Positions 6,296 to 9,016 of a stretch of 9,016 nucleotides of DNA are shown here, in pieces. This stretch comes from Actinomycetes bacterium (GTDB lineage: Bacteria; Actinomycetota; Acidimicrobiia; Acidimicrobiales; RAAP-2). How positions within the stretch are numbered: position 1 is the stretch's first letter; every line of letters begins with the position of its first letter. The notes beneath the pieces were generated by a model, which saw only the letters and a program-made list of their open reading frames with translations, had not been told where the DNA came from and did no database searches. The stretch covers positions 1 to 9,016 of the forward strand of contig JANXTQ010000236.1 of NCBI GenBank assembly GCA_025352305.1. Direction: 5' to 3'. The translations under genes and the position numbers were made by a program.

Positions 6296-9016
6296 TTAGA
6301 TCGTGTGATTGACGGTGGAACGATGGACCAAGATGATCTGGCCGATTTGGCGAGTAAAGATCGCGACGTCCCCGTCGTGGGTAACGGCGAGCGCGATGGG
6401 ATTGGCGCTCCAGTTTTTGGGCGAATAGATCAGCTGCGAGCCCAGTAGGCCACGGTCTTCCCATACGCGATGGGTGCCGCGCTCAATGAAGTAAACATCG
6501 CCGTGCAGATCCGCACCAATAGACGACGGCTCAAAGAGTCCCGTCGCCAAGATCTGCGCCTTGCCGCCCGGGATAATGCGCAACACTGATCCACCGTGCG
6601 AGTTTTTACCCGACAAGGTGACGTTCAAGTAGTCGTATGCGTCTTGGACAATGCTCGTGGGCGTTGCCAAACCGTTGTAGAGGACCTTGACCTTGCCGCT
6701 GGCGGACACCGTGAGGATCGTTCCCTTGGCCGGTTGAATCGCGAACAGGTTGCCGTACGGGTCGGGCGTGATTGCGCCAATTCCGTCGAGGCCCTGGCTG
6801 ATGATCTGAACCGACCCGTTCGTCGGATCAACGCGAGCGATGCTCCCGTTACCCGCTTGCGCCACGTAGAGACGATCGAGCGCACTCCACGCCACCCCCG
6901 AGGGCTGATTGAGGTTGCTCGCAACGATCGAGGTTCCGTGAGAGGTGACGTGCGTCAACGTCCCGGCGTCAGAATTGACTACGAAATACGATCCATCACT
7001 CGCTCGCGCGACCGCCGTGGCGAGCGACGACGGTCCATAGTGCAGCGTCGTCTTGGAGTACAGCGGCGTGTTCACAATCACCTCGCCGCGACCGGCCTCG
7101 GTGATGTAGAGATGTCCCGCACCGTCCACGGCAATTCCCCGAGGTTCGAGAAAATCACCGCTGACGCGTTGAACGTGATGGTTCGTCAAATATTCGAGAA
7201 TGCGGTTATGACCGGTGTCCGATACGTAGACGTTCTCCTGAGCATCGACCGCCACACCGGCGGGACTGTCGAGCCCGCTCGCTATCAACCGGGGATCGCT
7301 CGGGCGCCCGTCTTTATTGATGGTGTAGCGCACAACGGTGCCGCGACCGGTATCGGCAACGTACAAGTTCCCAAATATGTCAGTCGCGACGGCGACAGGA
7401 GCGTCCAGCCCGCTAATTAAGGTGAACTGGTTTCCCTTCGTCGTCACCTCGACAATGCGATTATTGCCAGTATCGGCGATATAGAGGCGACCCTTGAGGT
7501 CGGTAGCGAGTCCGCGCGGCGAGGACAGCCCACTCGCCACAACGCTCTGGCTGCTCGCGGCGGTGGCCAGAAAACCACCCTTAGCCGCACCGAGCGCGGC
7601 CGCAGCCTGAGCCGGGGTGAGTACCACTCGCAACACTTGGTTGTGACCGGTGTCCGAGACATAGACCGCGCTGGGAGACGCCGTTGGATCGGGAGCCACT
7701 CCCGAAGGATTTGACAGGTCATTTCCGATGCGTACGCGCTGACCGGTGTTGAATATTTGCACCACTCGGTTGTTACCGGAGTCGGCAATGTAAATCACGC
7801 CATTCGAGCTCACCGCGATGGCCGACGGGTTGGCGTACGGCGTGGTCTGAATTCCAATAATGCCCTGTGAAATAACAAACAGGGCAATGACAACAAAAAT
7901 GCCAATTAGACGCGTGATCCACGTTGCGGAACGCTCACCATCTTCTTCGTCACCCGGTCCGTCCAAAATTGCATAAAGCGCAATCGCCACGGACAGCAAC
8001 AGCACGAGCCATCCGAGCAGTTGCACTCCCGACACCAATCGTCCACTCAGCAGGCGAGCTCCATACTCACAAAGCAACAGCAAAGTAACTATTCGAAAGA
8101 GATTTCGAGGAACGTACCGATAGAGCGCGCTGGGCCTCAAAAAGCGTTCACCCACCGCCGAAAGGAGTTCCAAACTCACCAGCAGCAGCCAAATGACCGG
8201 CCATTGCCAAATGGTTCCGACGATTTCCCAGATCAATGCGAGGGCTATTGCCGCGCCGCAGATTCGCAGAATCCAGCCAGCGACGATTCCGCGTTCGCGG
8301 CCAGTCGACTTACCGGCGAGTTCAAACTTCGAATGCACCCACGCGTCGAGCGCCACGCGCAGAACTGTCGCAATACCGACCACCCACTTAATCAGATCTA
8401 AGTGGTCCTGCATCACCACTTGAGTGAGCGATTGCTTATCGGCGCCGGTGAAGATCGGAATGAAAATTGGAACAGATCCCAAAATCAAGATCATCAACAA
8501 AGTCACGACAAAGAAGTCACCGGCGATGACGTATCGACGTTGAAAGACATTCTTAATTCCGTTGAATCCGAGCAGGCGTACTCGTCGCGGTAACTGGGGA
8601 CCAATGAACCACAAAAAAGCCATCGACAAAATGCCGGTAAAGGCGTAGAGCATGCCTTGGGTACCGGGTGGACCCGTTATCCAGTGCGACGAGAACAGGT
8701 GGCCCGTAGCAATAACGCCAATGGCGAACGTAATAGTGGCGAGCAGGCCACTAAAAGCGTCGAAAATTCCGAGCACCATGATGACGAGCGTGAGCCACAG
8801 CACCGGAGGAATAGCCAGTCCGTGGGTGTTCTTGACGGCCCAGGCCCCCAGATAAATGCCCAGCGCGGGAAACAGAATGTACGCATTACCGAGCACCGTG
8901 CGTAATTGGACACCATTGTTGTAGGCGTTTCCAAATAGCGGCGTGATTTTGTGCAACGGAGTTCCAACGACGTCGGTCATCTTGTCAATCAGCGCACGAC
9001 CGAACGGGCGGCGAAC
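6296..9016 (-). CDS. Polytopic membrane protein with C-terminal double NHL-type beta-propeller (5' end not closed)
   Basis: The first ATG in the window is at 8980 and gives 894 residues, but the frame stays open to the right edge (12 more codons, protein-like, no Shine-Dalgarno before ATG 8980), so the gene probably starts outside. Residues 30-375 (counted from ATG 8980) hold about ten hydrophobic segments (roughly 31-49, 57-79, 80-96, 108-127, 152-175, 197-213, 232-253, 258-275, 317-339, 355-374). From 385 to 882 run about twelve NHL-like units with a period near 40 residues, such as LYIADTGNNRI (499-509) and VYVSDTGHNRI (584-594). NHL propellers bind proteins, RNA or ligands, or act as lyases. 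Here no catalytic signature is evident. An acidic linker with Arg residues (340-357) before the last helix suggests, weakly, that the propeller faces outside the cell. I do not recognise a named family. A 53 bp gap leads to the reductase gene. Confidence 0.85.
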   Translation of the reverse strand, partial: VRRPFGRALIDKMTDVVGTPLHKITPLFGNAYNNGVQLRTVLGNAYILFPALGIYLGAWAVKNTHGLAIPPVLWLTLVIMVLGIFDAFSGLLATITFAIGVIATGHLFSSHWITGPPGTQGMLYAFTGILSMAFLWFIGPQLPRRVRLLGFNGIKNVFQRRYVIAGDFFVVTLLMILILGSVPIFIPIFTGADKQSLTQVVMQDHLDLIKWVVGIATVLRVALDAWVHSKFELAGKSTGRERGIVAGWILRICGAAIALALIWEIVGTIWQWPVIWLLLVSLELLSAVGERFLRPSALYRYVPRNLFRIVTLLLLCEYGARLLSGRLVSGVQLLGWLVLLLSVAIALYAILDGPGDEEDGERSATWITRLIGIFVVIALFVISQGIIGIQTTPYANPSAIAVSSNGVIYIADSGNNRVVQIFNTGQRVRIGNDLSNPSGVAPDPTASPSAVYVSDTGHNQVLRVVLTPAQAAAALGAAKGGFLATAASSQSVVASGLSSPRGLATDLKGRLYIADTGNNRIVEVTTKGNQFTLISGLDAPVAVATDIFGNLYVADTGRGTVVRYTINKDGRPSDPRLIASGLDSPAGVAVDAQENVYVSDTGHNRILEYLTNHHVQRVSGDFLEPRGIAVDGAGHLYITEAGRGEVIVNTPLYSKTTLHYGPSSLATAVARASDGSYFVVNSDAGTLTHVTSHGTSIVASNLNQPSGVAWSALDRLYVAQAGNGSIARVDPTNGSVQIISQGLDGIGAITPDPYGNLFAIQPAKGTILTVSASGKVKVLYNGLATPTSIVQDAYDYLNVTLSGKNSHGGSVLRIIPGGKAQILATGLFEPSSIGADLHGDVYFIERGTHRVWEDRGLLGSQLIYSPKNWSANPIALAVTHDGDVAIFTRQIGQIILVHRSTVNHTI
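6335..7828 (-). repeat. Protein-level tandem array of about twelve NHL units
   Basis: Unit anchors, counted from ATG 8980, begin at residues 385, 425, 488, 528, 573, 613, 654, 693, 734, 774, 818 and 861. The step is 39-45 residues, except for one 63-residue step caused by an Ala-rich insertion at about 455-480. The pattern is (P)-x-G/A-(I/V)-A-x-D-x-x-G-x-(L/V)-Y-(V/I)-x-D-T-G-x-N-x-(I/V). Units 1-6 keep it well (units 1, 3 and 5 best). Units 7-12 keep the hydrophobic strands but mostly lose the DTG turn. Six blades per propeller would give two stacked propellers. The repeats are diverged at DNA level, so this is an old array and not a recent slippage product. Confidence 0.8.

Noticed and set aside
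6596..7420. Rightward open frame of 274 codons
   Set aside because: It is antisense to the NHL repeats. Its Arg/Val/Asp-rich pattern is what the reverse strand of the repeat codons produces, and no domain is recognisable.

Overview
The window is about 55% G+C by eye and has the dense, short-spaced gene layout of a free-living bacterium. Several starts appear to be TTG. The kdpDE pair, a KimA-like K+ permease and a membrane-anchored NHL-repeat protein suggest an actinobacterium, possibly Acidimicrobiia. That placement rests on remembered family resemblance, not on a marker gene. Both ends cut through genes, so this is a fragment.

Left part (1-3889): a divergent potassium module. Leftward (1-505, cut at the window start) lies the N-terminus of an APC-superfamily permease that closely resembles the KimA/YdaO K+:H+ symporters. 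Rightward, after a 178 bp shared control region, come kdpD (684-3194) and kdpE (3191-3889), which overlap by ATGA. No kdpFABC is visible. The simplest reading is that this two-component system controls the KimA-type transporter. The KdpD kinase core is complete, but the N-terminal KdpD domain has lost the Walker A lysine (Thr in its place), and the ATP lid is also divergent.

Right part (3916-9016): three leftward genes converge on kdpE. In transcription order they are: a large multi-pass membrane protein carrying about twelve NHL beta-propeller units (6296 to beyond 9016, 5' end not closed); a CurA/leukotriene-B4-dehydrogenase-type NADPH-dependent reductase of the zinc-free MDR superfamily (5214-6239, with a good Shine-Dalgarno); and a 12-helix MFS transporter (3916-5208, TTG start, 5 bp after the reductase stop). 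The reductase and transporter are probably co-transcribed, perhaps handling a reactive carbonyl or enone compound. The NHL gene is 5 units of 10 bp further upstream and may or may not share the transcript.

No tRNA, rRNA, CRISPR array, insertion sequence or phage gene was seen. There is no gene-free stretch above 300 bp. The best leads are the KimA-like/KdpDE pairing, the altered KdpD nucleotide-binding loop, and the double NHL propeller on a polytopic membrane base.
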